The position numbers were made by a program, and so were the translations under genes. This document shows positions 19,173 through 27,991 of a stretch of DNA of 48,847 bases, in pieces. Below the pieces are notes generated by a model, which saw only the letters and a program-made list of their open reading frames with translations, searched no databases and was not told where the DNA came from. Source of the DNA: Bacillota bacterium (GTDB lineage Bacteria; Bacillota; Sulfobacillia; JAIMAT01); assembly GCA_029961055.1 (NCBI GenBank), contig JASBVM010000027.1:1-48847 (forward strand). Reading direction: 5' to 3'. Positions within the stretch are counted from its first letter, which is position 1. Every line of letters starts with the position of its first letter.

Positions 19173-19201
19173 GTTTCGCCCTCCTTCCGCACCGGTCCCG
19201 C

Positions 19202-20167
19202 TCACAGCACCGCCAGCCAGATCCCGGTCAGCGCCACGTTGATCAGGGCCAGCGGCGTCAGGAACTTCCACCCCAGGTCCATCAGCTGGTCGATGCGCAC
19301 CCTGGGCAGCGTCCAACGGATCCACATCGCCACCCAGACCAGCGTGTACGTCTTGATCAGGAACCAGAGCCAGCCGGGCAGAAGCGGCCCGTGCCAGCCG
19401 CCGAAGAAGAGCGTGACCGCCAGGGCGGAGCTGGCGAAGAGGTTGGTGTACTCGCCGAACAGGAACAGGGTCCAGCGGATGCCCGAGTACTCGGTCAGGT
19501 AGCCGGCGACCAGCTCCGACTCGCCGGAGACCAGGTCGAAGGGGACCCGGTTCAGCTCGGCCAGCGAGGCGATGTAGAAGACGATGAAACCCAGGATCTG
19601 CGGGATCACCAGCCAGAGCCGGTCCTGCTGCTCGGCGATCCGGCTGAGGTCCAGCGTGCCGGTGATCATCACCACGCCCAGGAAGGAGAGGATGAGCGGG
19701 ATCTCGTAGCTGACCAGCTGCGCCACCCCGCGCATCGCTCCCAGGAGGGAGTACTTGTTGTTCGACCCCCAGCCGGCCATGAAGTAGGAGATGGCGGTGA
19801 AGGCGCTGGCAGCCATGGCCAGCACCAGGCTCCAGTCCATGCGGACCAGGGTGAGGTGCGGGTCGTACGGGATCACCAGCAGGACCAGGACACCCGGCAC
19901 CATGGCCAGGACCGGCGCCCAGAACCAGACCGGCCCGTCGGCCATGGCCGGGCGGATATCCTCCTTGGCCAGCAGCTTGACGCCGTCCGCCAGGCTCTGC
20001 AGGATGCCGGCCGGGCCGCCCACCACCTCGGGACCCACCCGGCGCTGGAAGCGGGCGGCCACCTTCCGCTCGCCCCAGATCACGACGTAGGCGTTCAGGC
20101 CCACGAACGCCAGGGTCAGCACCACCTTCAGCAGCGCCCAGAGCGCGTCGCTCAGCCAGACGGGCAC
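19202..20167 (-). CDS. nuoH: NADH-quinone oxidoreductase subunit H
   Basis: A 321-residue membrane subunit with eight or more helices that forms the quinone chamber with NuoB and NuoD. Diagnostic blocks: WGERKVAARFQRRVGPEVVG, LQSLADGVKLLAKEDI, and LAELNRVPFDLVSGESELVA followed by GYLTEYSG. GTG 20167 overlaps the last base of the nuoD stop (TAGTG). Length is normal for the family. Confidence 0.95.
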   Translation of the reverse strand: MPVWLSDALWALLKVVLTLAFVGLNAYVVIWGERKVAARFQRRVGPEVVGGPAGILQSLADGVKLLAKEDIRPAMADGPVWFWAPVLAMVPGVLVLLVIPYDPHLTLVRMDWSLVLAMAASAFTAISYFMAGWGSNNKYSLLGAMRGVAQLVSYEIPLILSFLGVVMITGTLDLSRIAEQQDRLWLVIPQILGFIVFYIASLAELNRVPFDLVSGESELVAGYLTEYSGIRWTLFLFGEYTNLFASSALAVTLFFGGWHGPLLPGWLWFLIKTYTLVWVAMWIRWTLPRVRIDQLMDLGWKFLTPLALINVALTGIWLAVL

Positions 20168-21327
20168 TAGCGGTCCACCTCCCCCATCACCGGGTCGAGG
20201 CTGGCCAGGATGGCGATCAGGTCCGCCACCTTCAGCCCCTTGGCCAAATAGGGCAGAAGCTGCAGCATCGTGAAGGTCGGCGAGAACCAGTGGATCCGGT
20301 ACGGGTGGACGCCGCCGTCGCTGGCGATGTAGACGCCGTGCTCGCCCCGCGGGCCTTCGGCCACCGTGAAGACCTCCGCCCCCTTGGCGGCCTTCATCGG
20401 CCCGCGCGGAAGCTGCCCGAGGATCGGGCCGTCCGGCATATCGCGGACGGCCTGGCGGATGATCTTGATGCTCTCCAGGATCTCGTACATGCGCATCCAG
20501 CTGCGCTCGTACGTGTCGCCCTTCTCGCCCGTCACCATCTCGAAGTCGAAGCGGTCGTAGACGAGATAGGGCCGGTCCTTGCGCAGGTCGCGGCGGACGC
20601 CCGAGGCGCGGGCCACCGGCCCCGTGGCCCCGTAGGCGATGGCCACCTCCCCGGGGAGGACGCCGACGCCCTCCGAGCGCGCCTTGAAGATCGGGTTCTC
20701 CATCCAGAGCGTCTTGTACTCCGGCCAGGCCTCGCGCTCGATGAAGTCCAGGAACTCGAGGAGCTCGCCGGTCCAGCCCTCGGGGACGTCGTTGTGGACG
20801 CCGCCGATGCGGATGTAGTTGGGGAACATGCGCTGGCCGGTGGCCTTCTCGATCAGGTCGTAGCCCAGCTCGCGCTCGCGCCAGGAGAGCAGGAAGGGCT
20901 GGTAGCCCGCCAGGTCGAGCGCGATGCTTCCGATGTACAGGAAGTGGCTGAGGATCCGGTTCAGCTCGGCGAAGATCACCCTCAGGTACTGCGCCCGCTC
21001 GGGCACCTCGATCCCCAGCAGCTCCTCCACCGCCATGGAGTAGACCAGCTCGTTGTTGAGCGGGCTGAGGTAATCCGTCCGGTCGGTCATGGGGACGATC
21101 TGCGGGTAGGTCATCAGCTGGTAGATGTAGTCGTGGTTGCGGTGCAGGTAGCCCAGCACGGGGTCCACGTCGACCACGGTCTCCCCGTCCAGGGTGAGCA
21201 CCGCCCGGAAGACCCCGTGGGTGCTGGGGTGCTGCGGCCCGAAGTTGAGCTGCATCGTCCGGCGCTCGCCGCCGGTCTCGATGGGCTCGACCATTCCCAG
21301 CTCCTCGGGGCTCATCCCTTCGGCCAT
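20167..21327 (-). CDS. nuoD: NADH-quinone oxidoreductase subunit D (49-kDa type)
   Basis: 386 residues, homologous to the large subunit of NiFe hydrogenases and forming the quinone site. LNFGPQHPSTHGVFRAVLTL is the signature near the N-terminus, followed by LGYLHRNHDYIYQLMTYPQI and later RIGGVHNDVPEGW. The metal-binding cysteines of hydrogenases are absent, as expected for complex I. ATG 21327 has GAAGGG immediately upstream, and ATG 21315 is a near alternative. It is separate from nuoC, not fused as in some bacteria. Confidence 0.94.
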   Translation of the reverse strand: MAEGMSPEELGMVEPIETGGERRTMQLNFGPQHPSTHGVFRAVLTLDGETVVDVDPVLGYLHRNHDYIYQLMTYPQIVPMTDRTDYLSPLNNELVYSMAVEELLGIEVPERAQYLRVIFAELNRILSHFLYIGSIALDLAGYQPFLLSWRERELGYDLIEKATGQRMFPNYIRIGGVHNDVPEGWTGELLEFLDFIEREAWPEYKTLWMENPIFKARSEGVGVLPGEVAIAYGATGPVARASGVRRDLRKDRPYLVYDRFDFEMVTGEKGDTYERSWMRMYEILESIKIIRQAVRDMPDGPILGQLPRGPMKAAKGAEVFTVAEGPRGEHGVYIASDGGVHPYRIHWFSPTFTMLQLLPYLAKGLKVADLIAILASLDPVMGEVDR

Positions 21328-21361
21328 CCCTTCACCCCTTCCCCGGCGCCGTCGCCCGTTC

Positions 21362-21838
21362 TCAGCGGATCCGCACCCGGCGCGGCCGCTTCGGGCGGCG
21401 GTCGACGAAATCACGGCGGAGCGGGTGGCCCTCGTACCCCTCCCAGGTCAGGATGCGACGAAGGTCCGGGTGGTTGCGGAAGCGAACCCCCAGAAGGTCC
21501 CATGCCTCCCGCTCATGCCAGTTGGCACCCGGCCAGAGACCGGTGACGCTCTCGATCTCGGGCTGGTCGTGGGGCAGATCCACCTTCAGCTGGAGGCGGA
21601 TCTCCGGGTGCGCGGTGCTCTGCAGCCAGTAGACCACCGCGAAGTGGTCCTCCCAGTCCACGGCGGTCATGCCGTGGAAAAGGTCGCAGCGGATGGCCGG
21701 CTCGTCGCGCAGCCAGCGCCCGACCTCCAGCAGCCGCTCCGCGGACAGCCGGAGGCCCAGCCCGCCGCGGAAGCCCTCGTCCACCTCCAGGTCGGGAAAG
21801 CGCTCCAGGATCGCCTGCTTGGCTTCCTCCAGGGTCAT
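21362..21838 (-). CDS. nuoC: NADH-quinone oxidoreductase subunit C (30-kDa type)
   Basis: A 158-residue peripheral subunit. The hallmark block WHEREAWDLLGVRFRNHPDL is followed by RILTWEGYEGHPLRRDF. It packs against NuoD and NuoB in the Q-module. ATG 21838 has GGGAGGCGGCGAG before it and follows the nuoB stop by 12 bases. Complete by length. Confidence 0.94.
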   Translation of the reverse strand: MTLEEAKQAILERFPDLEVDEGFRGGLGLRLSAERLLEVGRWLRDEPAIRCDLFHGMTAVDWEDHFAVVYWLQSTAHPEIRLQLKVDLPHDQPEIESVTGLWPGANWHEREAWDLLGVRFRNHPDLRRILTWEGYEGHPLRRDFVDRRPKRPRRVRIR

Positions 21839-21850
21839 CTCGCCGCCTCC

Positions 21851-22678
21851 CTAGCCCCGGCTCGGGGTGAGGATGCGCGCCGGCTCCGGCTCCCGGCCCT
21901 CCCGGATGCGCGCCCGGTCCAGGCCCGCCCGCGCGATCTTCTGGCGGAGCCGGTAGATGGCGTGGAGGAGCGCCTCGGGCCGCGGCGGGCAGCCGGGGAC
22001 GTAGACGTCCACCGGGATCAGCTTGTCGACGCCGTCGACCACGTTGTAGCCCTGCCAGAAGGGGCCTCCGTTGGTGGCGCAGACGCCCATGGAGATGACG
22101 TAGCGGGGCTCGGCCATCTGCTCGTAGAGGCGGACGGTGGGCTCGGCCATCTTCTCCGTGATGGTGCCCGCGATGATCATCACATCCGCATGGCGCGGCG
22201 AGCCCCAGGGGACCATGCCGTGCCGGTCGGCGTCGAAGCGGGAGGCGCCGAAGGCCATCAGCTCGATGCCGCAGCAGGCGGTGGCGAAGAGCATGTACCA
22301 CATGGAGTTCTGGCGTCCCCAGTTGACCAGCGTCTGCAGGTTGGTGGTCAGGATCCCGGGCGCGTGCCGCCAGACGCCGGGCAGGATCTCGGCGTCCTGG
22401 AAGCCCACCTGCTCGGGGCCGAAGCGGCCCAGCTCGTCCAGCAGCTGCACCCGGGCCGGCGGCTTCCTCTCGCCGGTGGGGACCACCGGCCTCTCGTTCC
22501 GCGGCCGGAGCGGTCCGCTGGGCCGCTGGCGGGGCGCCGGCCGGGGAGGCTCGGCCGCGGGGGTCGCCGGAGAAGGCTGGGAGCCGTCCGCCGGAGCCGC
22601 CCCCTGCCGGGGCTGCCCCTGCTCCGGTACCTGCCCCGGCTGAGCCTTGCCCGGTTGCTCCTGATCGTTCACTCCCAT
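21851..22678 (-). CDS. nuoB: NADH-quinone oxidoreductase subunit B with long Pro/Gln-rich N-terminal extension
   Basis: 275 residues, against about 160-190 for typical NuoB. The conserved core (about 95-255) carries the N2 [4Fe-4S] cluster residues: the Cys pair in [12 protein letters not shown], then [10 protein letters not shown] and [14 protein letters not shown]. The first 80-odd residues are Pro, Gln, Arg and Glu-rich, with no predicted fold. A short disordered tail also follows the core ([12 protein letters not shown]). ATG 22678 overlaps nuoA by ten bases and has GAAAGGTG upstream. An internal start nearer the core is not excluded, but none has a better ribosome site that I can see. 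Confidence 0.93.
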   Translation of the reverse strand: MGVNDQEQPGKAQPGQVPEQGQPRQGAAPADGSQPSPATPAAEPPRPAPRQRPSGPLRPRNERPVVPTGERKPPARVQLLDELGRFGPEQVGFQDAEILPGVWRHAPGILTTNLQTLVNWGRQNSMWYMLFATACCGIELMAFGASRFDADRHGMVPWGSPRHADVMIIAGTITEKMAEPTVRLYEQMAEPRYVISMGVCATNGGPFWQGYNVVDGVDKLIPVDVYVPGCPPRPEALLHAIYRLRQKIARAGLDRARIREGREPEPARILTPSRG

Positions 22679-23031
22679 GTCAACACCTTCTTTCGCCAGG
22701 CGTAGATCAAGCCGACCACCAGCATGGCGATGAAGACGAGGCCCTCGACCAGAGCGAAGGCCGGGCCGACGCGATGGAAGGCGACGCCCCAGGGGTAGAG
22801 GAAGACGGTCTCCACGTCGAAGACGACGAACATGAGCGCGATCACGTAATAGGCGACGTTGAATTGAACCCGGGCGTCTCCCCGCGGTATGATCCCCGAT
22901 TCGTAGGGCATCCGCTTGCGGGTCTCGGGGTGATCCCGCCGCAGCAGGACCGAGGCGTAGATCATCAGCAGCGCAAAGGCGATGCCGCCGAGGAAGAAGA
23001 ACAAGATGTCCACGTTTGCAGGTTCCGGCAT
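22669..23031 (-). CDS. nuoA: NADH-quinone oxidoreductase subunit A
   Basis: 120 residues with three transmembrane helices. The loop signature [20 protein letters not shown] is followed by [17 protein letters not shown], both typical of NuoA. It is the first gene of the operon. ATG 23031 has AGAGGGG about ten bases upstream and lies about 48 bases after a TATAAT box. Confidence 0.94.
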   Translation of the reverse strand: MPEPANVDILFFFLGGIAFALLMIYASVLLRRDHPETRKRMPYESGIIPRGDARVQFNVAYYVIALMFVVFDVETVFLYPWGVAFHRVGPAFALVEGLVFIAMLVVGLIYAWRKKVLTWE

Positions 23032-23078
23032 GAAGGTCGCCCCTCTCTACGCCGCCACCCTTTGTTCACACGATCACT

Positions 23079-23084
23079 ATTATA
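23079..23084 (-). promoter_or_regulatory. nuoA: TATAAT box, likely promoter of the nuo operon
   Basis: A perfect TATAAT on the minus strand (23084-23079), overlapping the stop codon of the preceding queG fusion gene and 48 bases before nuoA. No good -35 is present: TGGACA lies 14 bases upstream, and only a poor hexamer sits at 17. A perfect -10 in 70% G+C DNA directly before the operon is unlikely to be chance, and it would place the nuo promoter inside the end of queG. Confidence 0.55.
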
Positions 23085-24771
23085 AAGCCGACCCGGGGTG
23101 TCCACCATCGCCGCCTCCGGCCGCCCGGTCCACCCGGCGGGCGAGGGCGGCCGCCAGGGTGTCCCGCCAGAGGTGGCGCCGGTCGACCAGGCCGCGGGTG
23201 AACCAGCCGACGGCGCCCTCGTGGCTGTTGATCTCCGCGTCCCCGCTCTCCCGCGCCATCAGTTCGCCCAGGGTCCGCCCGGCGCGCAGCGGCTCCAGGA
23301 AGCGCTCGGGCAGCGGCATGGTCAGTCCCCGGGCGCGGGAGACGGAGCCGTCCCGCCCCGCCACCACGCACCAGTTGATCAGCCAGGCGCCGTCGCCGGC
23401 GAGGTCGACGCCCCCCTCCATGCCCACGCCCAGGTCGGCCCAGGGCGCCGCCTCCAGCGCCGCCCGCGCCCGGCCCATGGCACCGCGGAGCGTCTCCTCC
23501 TCCCCGAGGGGCTGCGGGCGGACGCCGCTGGGGACCGCGATCCCCTCCACCCGCGCGCCCGGGCAGAGCCGCTCGAAGACCTCCCGGGCCGCCTCCACCT
23601 TGCTCGGGTTGAGCGAGCCGACGACCACCCCCAGCGGGGAGGAGCGCCGCTCCTGCGCCCAGGCGGCCGCCTCGCGCAGCAGGGGGTCGGGGGAGGCGAG
23701 GCCCCGGCGGAGGGCCGCTTCCTCCCGCGCGCCCCAGGCGGAGCGGGGCAGGTTGCCCAGCGCCAGGAGCGCGTTCCGCCGCAGCGGGCGCGGCCCGCGC
23801 CAGGCGGCGGGCGTCCGTCCGAAGAGGCGCCGGAAGGCTCCGTGGCCCATGGCGGCCACCTCGGCCAGCGGGAGCCGCTCGGGCCGCGCCGGCCAGGGCT
23901 CGCCTCGCGGATGGCCGGCCTTCCGCAGGCGGAGGTTGTAGGGGCAGACTTCCTGGCAGGTGTCGCAGCCCCAGAGCCGGTCGCCCAGGGGGGCACGGAG
24001 CTCCGGCGGCAGGGGCGCCGCCCGCTGGGTCCAGGTGGAGAGACAGCGGTCGGGCCGGAGGAGGCCGTCGCCGAGGAGGGCGCGCGTGGGGCAGGCTTCC
24101 AGGCAGCGCCGGCAGCGCCCGCAACCGCCGGTCGCGGGCGGGTCGGGCGGCAGCTCCACGTCCGTCACCAGGACGCCCAGGACGAGCCAGGAACCGAACT
24201 CGGGCGTGATCAGGCAGCCGTTCCGCCCGACCCAGCCGAGCCCCGCCGCCACCGCCGCCGCCCGCTCGCTGAGCAGGCCGCCGTCGACGCTCGCCCGCCA
24301 GCGGGCGCCGGGCACCTCCGCCTCCAGCCACCGGCCCAGCGCCTCCAGGCGCCGGCGGAGGAGCGGGTGGTAATCCTCGGCGGCGGCGTAGCGGGCGATC
24401 CGGCCGGTGGCGCACTGCGCCGAGGGGGTGGCGGGCTCTCCGGCCGCAGGCCCGGCCGGGGAAGGGCCGGCGGCGGGCCCGTACGGCAGCGCCGCCACCA
24501 GGAGCGAGCGGGCACCGGGCAGGAGCGCGGCGGGGTCGCTCCGCTCCTCCGGCTCGCCGCGGGTGAAGGGGACGTCGATGCCGCGCCGGCGGAGCAGCCG
24601 GAGACGGCGCTGCGCCTCGGGCCAGGCGGCCGCCTCCGCCACGCCCAGGCGGGGCAGGCCGAGGCGGCGCGCCTCGCGGCGGAGGCGCCTCTTCCGCAGC
24701 TCGCCCGCGTTGAGCCGCGGCGAGCCGGGCGGGATAATGTCACCGGGGACTGGACGGATCAAGGCCCTCAT
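23080..24771 (-). CDS. queG: Epoxyqueuosine reductase QueG fused to a DUF84 (YjjX-type inosine/xanthosine triphosphatase) domain
   Basis: 563 residues. About 1-375 is QueG, the cobalamin- and iron-sulfur-dependent enzyme that reduces epoxyqueuosine to queuosine in tRNA. Visible marks are SVDGGLLSERAAAVAAGLGW, VGRNGCLI, the cluster motif CGRCRRCLEACPTRALL, the second motif CDTCQEVCPYN, and a HEAT-like tail (RRNALLALGNL). Residues about 378-563 form a complete DUF84 domain: VVVGSLNPSKVEAAREVF, GVRPQPLGEEETLRGAMGRA, GVGMEGGVDL and INSHEGAVGWFTRG. That family hydrolyses ITP/XTP. The two parts join in frame with no stop or internal ribosome site that I can see. ATG 24771 is tentative, as the conserved region starts about 16 codons later. 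It is head-to-head with the CAP-domain gene and the 5' ends overlap by a few dozen bases if both starts are right. Confidence 0.85.
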   Translation of the reverse strand: MRALIRPVPGDIIPPGSPRLNAGELRKRRLRREARRLGLPRLGVAEAAAWPEAQRRLRLLRRRGIDVPFTRGEPEERSDPAALLPGARSLLVAALPYGPAAGPSPAGPAAGEPATPSAQCATGRIARYAAAEDYHPLLRRRLEALGRWLEAEVPGARWRASVDGGLLSERAAAVAAGLGWVGRNGCLITPEFGSWLVLGVLVTDVELPPDPPATGGCGRCRRCLEACPTRALLGDGLLRPDRCLSTWTQRAAPLPPELRAPLGDRLWGCDTCQEVCPYNLRLRKAGHPRGEPWPARPERLPLAEVAAMGHGAFRRLFGRTPAAWRGPRPLRRNALLALGNLPRSAWGAREEAALRRGLASPDPLLREAAAWAQERRSSPLGVVVGSLNPSKVEAAREVFERLCPGARVEGIAVPSGVRPQPLGEEETLRGAMGRARAALEAAPWADLGVGMEGGVDLAGDGAWLINWCVVAGRDGSVSRARGLTMPLPERFLEPLRAGRTLGELMARESGDAEINSHEGAVGWFTRGLVDRRHLWRDTLAAALARRVDRAAGGGDGGHPGSAL

Positions 24772-26548
24772 CTCCTGCGGACAGGAGGCGCACCGTTCCA
24801 CCTTGCAGCTTCCAGGCGCCTCGCGCCGCACCTCCCCCCATCGTCGCCGGCTTTGGTGGCTCCTGCCCACCGCCCTCGCGGTGGTCGTCCTGCTCGCCCT
24901 CCCCGCCGCCTCGCCGCTCCACCGCCTGCCGGGCGGGGACGCGCCGGCCTCGGGCAGGGCGGGACCGTCGCCCGTCTCCGGCACGGGACCGGTCGAGCCG
25001 GGCCCGCCGCCCCACCAGCGGGAGAGCCCGCAGCCGCCCGCCGGGCCGGCCGAGGGCGGCTTCCGCTATTACCTTCCCCTTCCCAGCGGGACCATCGCCG
25101 TCTCCCGCCCGGAGATCGGCCTCCGGCTGGTGCCGCAGCCCGGCTTCCGCCCCGACCAGGTGCTGGCCGCGCTGGAGCTGGACGGCCGGCCCCTGCCCGC
25201 GGCGGTCCAGCCGGACGGGTGGGTGGGCCACCGGCCACCGGCGCCGCTGCCGCCGGGGTTGCATCACGCCTCCATCTACGTGGCCTACCGGGGTTACTAC
25301 GCCGAGGAGTCCTGGACCTTCCGGGTCCTGACCGGCGCACCGCCGGAACCGCCCGCCCCGGAGGGTGCGGCGCTGGAGCAGGTGGCGCGGCTCAACCGGA
25401 TCCGCGCCGCCCTGGACCTGCCGCCCGTGGCGCCCGACGCCGCCCTGACCGCCGCCGCCCGTTCCCATCTCCTCTACCTCGAGCTGAACCGGCCCGACGG
25501 CCAGCTGGACGCGACCGCCCACGAAGAGGAGCCGGAGGCCCCCGGCTTCACCGGGGCGGGGCCGCTCGACCGCGCCCGCACCTACGGTGCCGTCTGGCCC
25601 GCCGCCCGGGAGGTGATCGAGGCGGGCGCCAGCTCGCCGGCCGGCTCCCTGGCAGCCTGGATGGATTCCATCTACCACCGGATCGCGCTGCTCGACCCCG
25701 GCGCGCGGGCGGCCGGCTACGACCGCGGGCCGCTCCCGGCCGACTCGGACCGGCGCGCCTCGGTGATGGTGCTGGGGGCGGTTCCCGAAGCCGGCCTGGG
25801 CGGGCCGGTGGTCTACCCCGCCGACGGCCAGTTCGGCGTCCCCACCGCCTTCTACCCGGGCGAGGTGCCGGACCCGCTCCGCCTGGTCCCCGGGGCCCGC
25901 TACCCGACCGGCTACCCGATCACCGTCGGCTTCTACGGCAGCACCGTCGAGTCTGTCGTCGTCCGGGCGGCCAGCCTGGCCGACGAGGACGGCAGGCCCG
26001 TCCCCTTCTGGCTGATCACGCCGGGCGACACCTCCGAGGCGCGGACGGAGCTGGAGCAGACGCTGGTCCTGCTGCCCAGGAAGCCGCTGGAGGCGGACCG
26101 GAGTTACGTCTACCAGGTGGACGGGGTCGCCCTCACCGGTACGGGCGCCCGGCCCTTCGCCGTCCGCGCCCGCTTCTCCACGGCAGGCGCGCCGGCCCCC
26201 GAGCCGGGCGGTCCGCCGGTCAGCCTCCAGGGCCGGCCCCTCCCCATCCCGCGCTGGTCGGCGGGCGGGCGCCTGATGGTCCCCTTCCGGGATTTCTTCC
26301 AGGCCCTGGGATGGAAGGTGGTCTGGAACCCCGCCCGGCCCGCGGTGGCGCGCGCCGAGCAGGACGGCCGCTGGATCGAGGTGCGCGGGGAGAGCCTCCG
26401 GTTGGCCTCCTCCGGGGGCTCGCGCTGGATGGCGGTGCCCGCGCGGAGGCTGGGGGACGTCCTCTACGTCCCGCTGCGCGAGGCGGCCGAGGCCGCCGGC
26501 CTCCGGGTGAGCTGGGACCCGGCGGGCCGGGTCCGGCTCTCGCGCTAG
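24737..26548 (+). CDS. Exported CAP-domain protein with C-terminal stalk (copper-amine-oxidase N-like) domain
   Basis: About 603 residues. A hydrophobic segment (about 39-59, LWWLLPTALAVVVLLALP) acts as signal anchor or signal peptide and is followed by a Pro/Gly-rich linker. A beta-rich region (about 110-205) comes next, then a CAP/SCP-like domain (about 211-345; LNRIRAALDLPPVAPDAALT, RSHLLYLELN, WMDSIYHRIALLDPGARAAG). An Ig-like region (about 355-485) and a stalk domain (about 495-603; LMVPFRDFFQALGWKVVWNP, PARRLGDVLYVPLREAAEAA) complete it. CAP and stalk domains are common in surface proteins of Bacillota. The start is uncertain: ATG 24737 has a poor ribosome site, and a TTG near 24815 follows AGGAGG with long spacing. 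Confidence 0.7.
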   Translation: MSPGTGRIKALISCGQEAHRSTLQLPGASRRTSPHRRRLWWLLPTALAVVVLLALPAASPLHRLPGGDAPASGRAGPSPVSGTGPVEPGPPPHQRESPQPPAGPAEGGFRYYLPLPSGTIAVSRPEIGLRLVPQPGFRPDQVLAALELDGRPLPAAVQPDGWVGHRPPAPLPPGLHHASIYVAYRGYYAEESWTFRVLTGAPPEPPAPEGAALEQVARLNRIRAALDLPPVAPDAALTAAARSHLLYLELNRPDGQLDATAHEEEPEAPGFTGAGPLDRARTYGAVWPAAREVIEAGASSPAGSLAAWMDSIYHRIALLDPGARAAGYDRGPLPADSDRRASVMVLGAVPEAGLGGPVVYPADGQFGVPTAFYPGEVPDPLRLVPGARYPTGYPITVGFYGSTVESVVVRAASLADEDGRPVPFWLITPGDTSEARTELEQTLVLLPRKPLEADRSYVYQVDGVALTGTGARPFAVRARFSTAGAPAPEPGGPPVSLQGRPLPIPRWSAGGRLMVPFRDFFQALGWKVVWNPARPAVARAEQDGRWIEVRGESLRLASSGGSRWMAVPARRLGDVLYVPLREAAEAAGLRVSWDPAGRVRLSR

Positions 26549-26551
26549 GTC

Positions 26552-27946
26552 CTAGGCGTTCCGCGCCAGCCAGGCGACCGCCTCGACGTGGGCGGTCTGC
26601 GGGAAGAGATCGACCGGGGCCACCCGCTCCACCCGGTAGGAGGCGCCCTCCCCCGCCCCGGCGAGCAGCGCCAGGTCCCGGGCCAGCGTGGCCGGGTTGC
26701 AGGAGACGTAGACGACCCGGCGGGGGGCGGCGCGCCGGATCGCCGCCAGCACCTCGGGCGCCGCGCCCTTCCTGGGCGGGTCGAGAAGGAGGACGTCGAC
26801 CGGCTCTCCGCCCGCCACCAGGCGGGGCAGGAGCCGCTCCGCCTTCCCCCGCAGGAAGCGGACGTGGCCGAGCCCGTTCCGCTCCGCGTTCTGGCGGGCG
26901 TCCTCCACCGCCGCCGCCACTTCCTCGATCCCCGTCACCCGGCGCGCCCGGAGCGCCGCGAAGAGCGCCAGCGTGCCGACGCCCGTGTACAGGTCGACCA
27001 CGCGGTCGCCGGGCCCGAGGCCGGCCCCGTCCAGCGCCAGCGCGTAGAGCCGCTCGGCCTGCGCCTCGTTCACCTGGAAGAACGAGCGGGCGGCGACGCG
27101 GAAGCGGAGCCGGCCCCAGCCGGGGACCTCCATCGGCTCCTCCAGCTCGGGCCGGCCGGCCAGCGTCCACTCCCGCTCGCCCCAGACGGCGTTCCCCGGG
27201 CGCGGGTGGGCGGAGGCCACCACGCCCTCCAGCTCCGGCACCCGCCGCATCAGCTCCCCCGCCACCGCCGCCCCCTCCGGCCACGCGGCCGCCGCCACCA
27301 CCACCGCCGCCAGCGCACGGCCCGCCCGCGGCGCCACCCGGACCACCAGGTGGCGGAGGAGCCCGCGCCCGCTGCGCTCGTCGTACCCCTCGAGCCCGCG
27401 CTCGCGCGCGACCTCCAGGAAGCTTGCCACCACCCGGTCGATGAGCGGGTGCTCGGCGACGCAGTCGACGAAGGGAACGATGCGATGCGTCTCCCTCTGG
27501 TAGAAGCCGGCCTGGAGCTCCCCCTCCGGCCCCCTGCCCAGCGGCACCGCCGCCTTGTTCCGGTAGCGCCAGGGAGACGGCGAAGGAAGCGTCGCCTCCA
27601 CCTCCACCCCGCCCAGGTGTCCGATCCGCTCCAGCGCGTCCCGGACCAGGCGCCGCTTGGCCGCCAGCTGCGCCTCGTAGGCGACGTGCTGCCAGGTGCA
27701 GCCTCCGCAGCGGCCGAAGACCGGGCAGGGCGGCGCCACCCGCTGCGGCGAGGGGTCGGCCATCTCCAGAATCCGCGCCCTCGCCCAGCGGGCGTGGCGC
27801 TCCTCGATGCCCACGCGCAGCCGGTCGCCCGGCGCGCCGTAGGGGATGAAGAGGGTGAGGCCGCCGGCGTCGTGGGCGACCGCGTCGCCCTCGGCGGCCA
27901 GCGACTCGACCTCGACGGTCCGCTCCTCCATGATGGTCCTGGTCAT
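26552..27946 (-). CDS. rlmD: 23S rRNA (uracil-5-)-methyltransferase, RlmCD/RumA type
   Basis: 464 residues. An N-terminal TRAM domain (about 1-60) is followed by the iron-sulfur cysteines in PPCPVFGRCGGCTWQHVAY, a central domain, and a SAM-dependent methyltransferase domain (about 275-464). The latter shows VVDLYTGVGTLALFAA (SAM loop), LLLDPPRKGA and YVSCNPATLARDLALL, whose Cys is the catalytic nucleophile of the TrmA/RumA family. In Bacillota such enzymes methylate 23S rRNA at U747 and/or U1939; which position is modified here cannot be told. ATG 27946 is preceded by AGGAA; ATG 27931 is an alternative. It is divergent from the acylphosphatase gene with 45 bases between starts. Confidence 0.88.
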   Translation of the reverse strand: MTRTIMEERTVEVESLAAEGDAVAHDAGGLTLFIPYGAPGDRLRVGIEERHARWARARILEMADPSPQRVAPPCPVFGRCGGCTWQHVAYEAQLAAKRRLVRDALERIGHLGGVEVEATLPSPSPWRYRNKAAVPLGRGPEGELQAGFYQRETHRIVPFVDCVAEHPLIDRVVASFLEVARERGLEGYDERSGRGLLRHLVVRVAPRAGRALAAVVVAAAAWPEGAAVAGELMRRVPELEGVVASAHPRPGNAVWGEREWTLAGRPELEEPMEVPGWGRLRFRVAARSFFQVNEAQAERLYALALDGAGLGPGDRVVDLYTGVGTLALFAALRARRVTGIEEVAAAVEDARQNAERNGLGHVRFLRGKAERLLPRLVAGGEPVDVLLLDPPRKGAAPEVLAAIRRAAPRRVVYVSCNPATLARDLALLAGAGEGASYRVERVAPVDLFPQTAHVEAVAWLARNA

Positions 27947-27991
27947 GGCGTTCCTAGTGTAGACTGCGCAGGGCGAAGGAGGGGGAACCGC

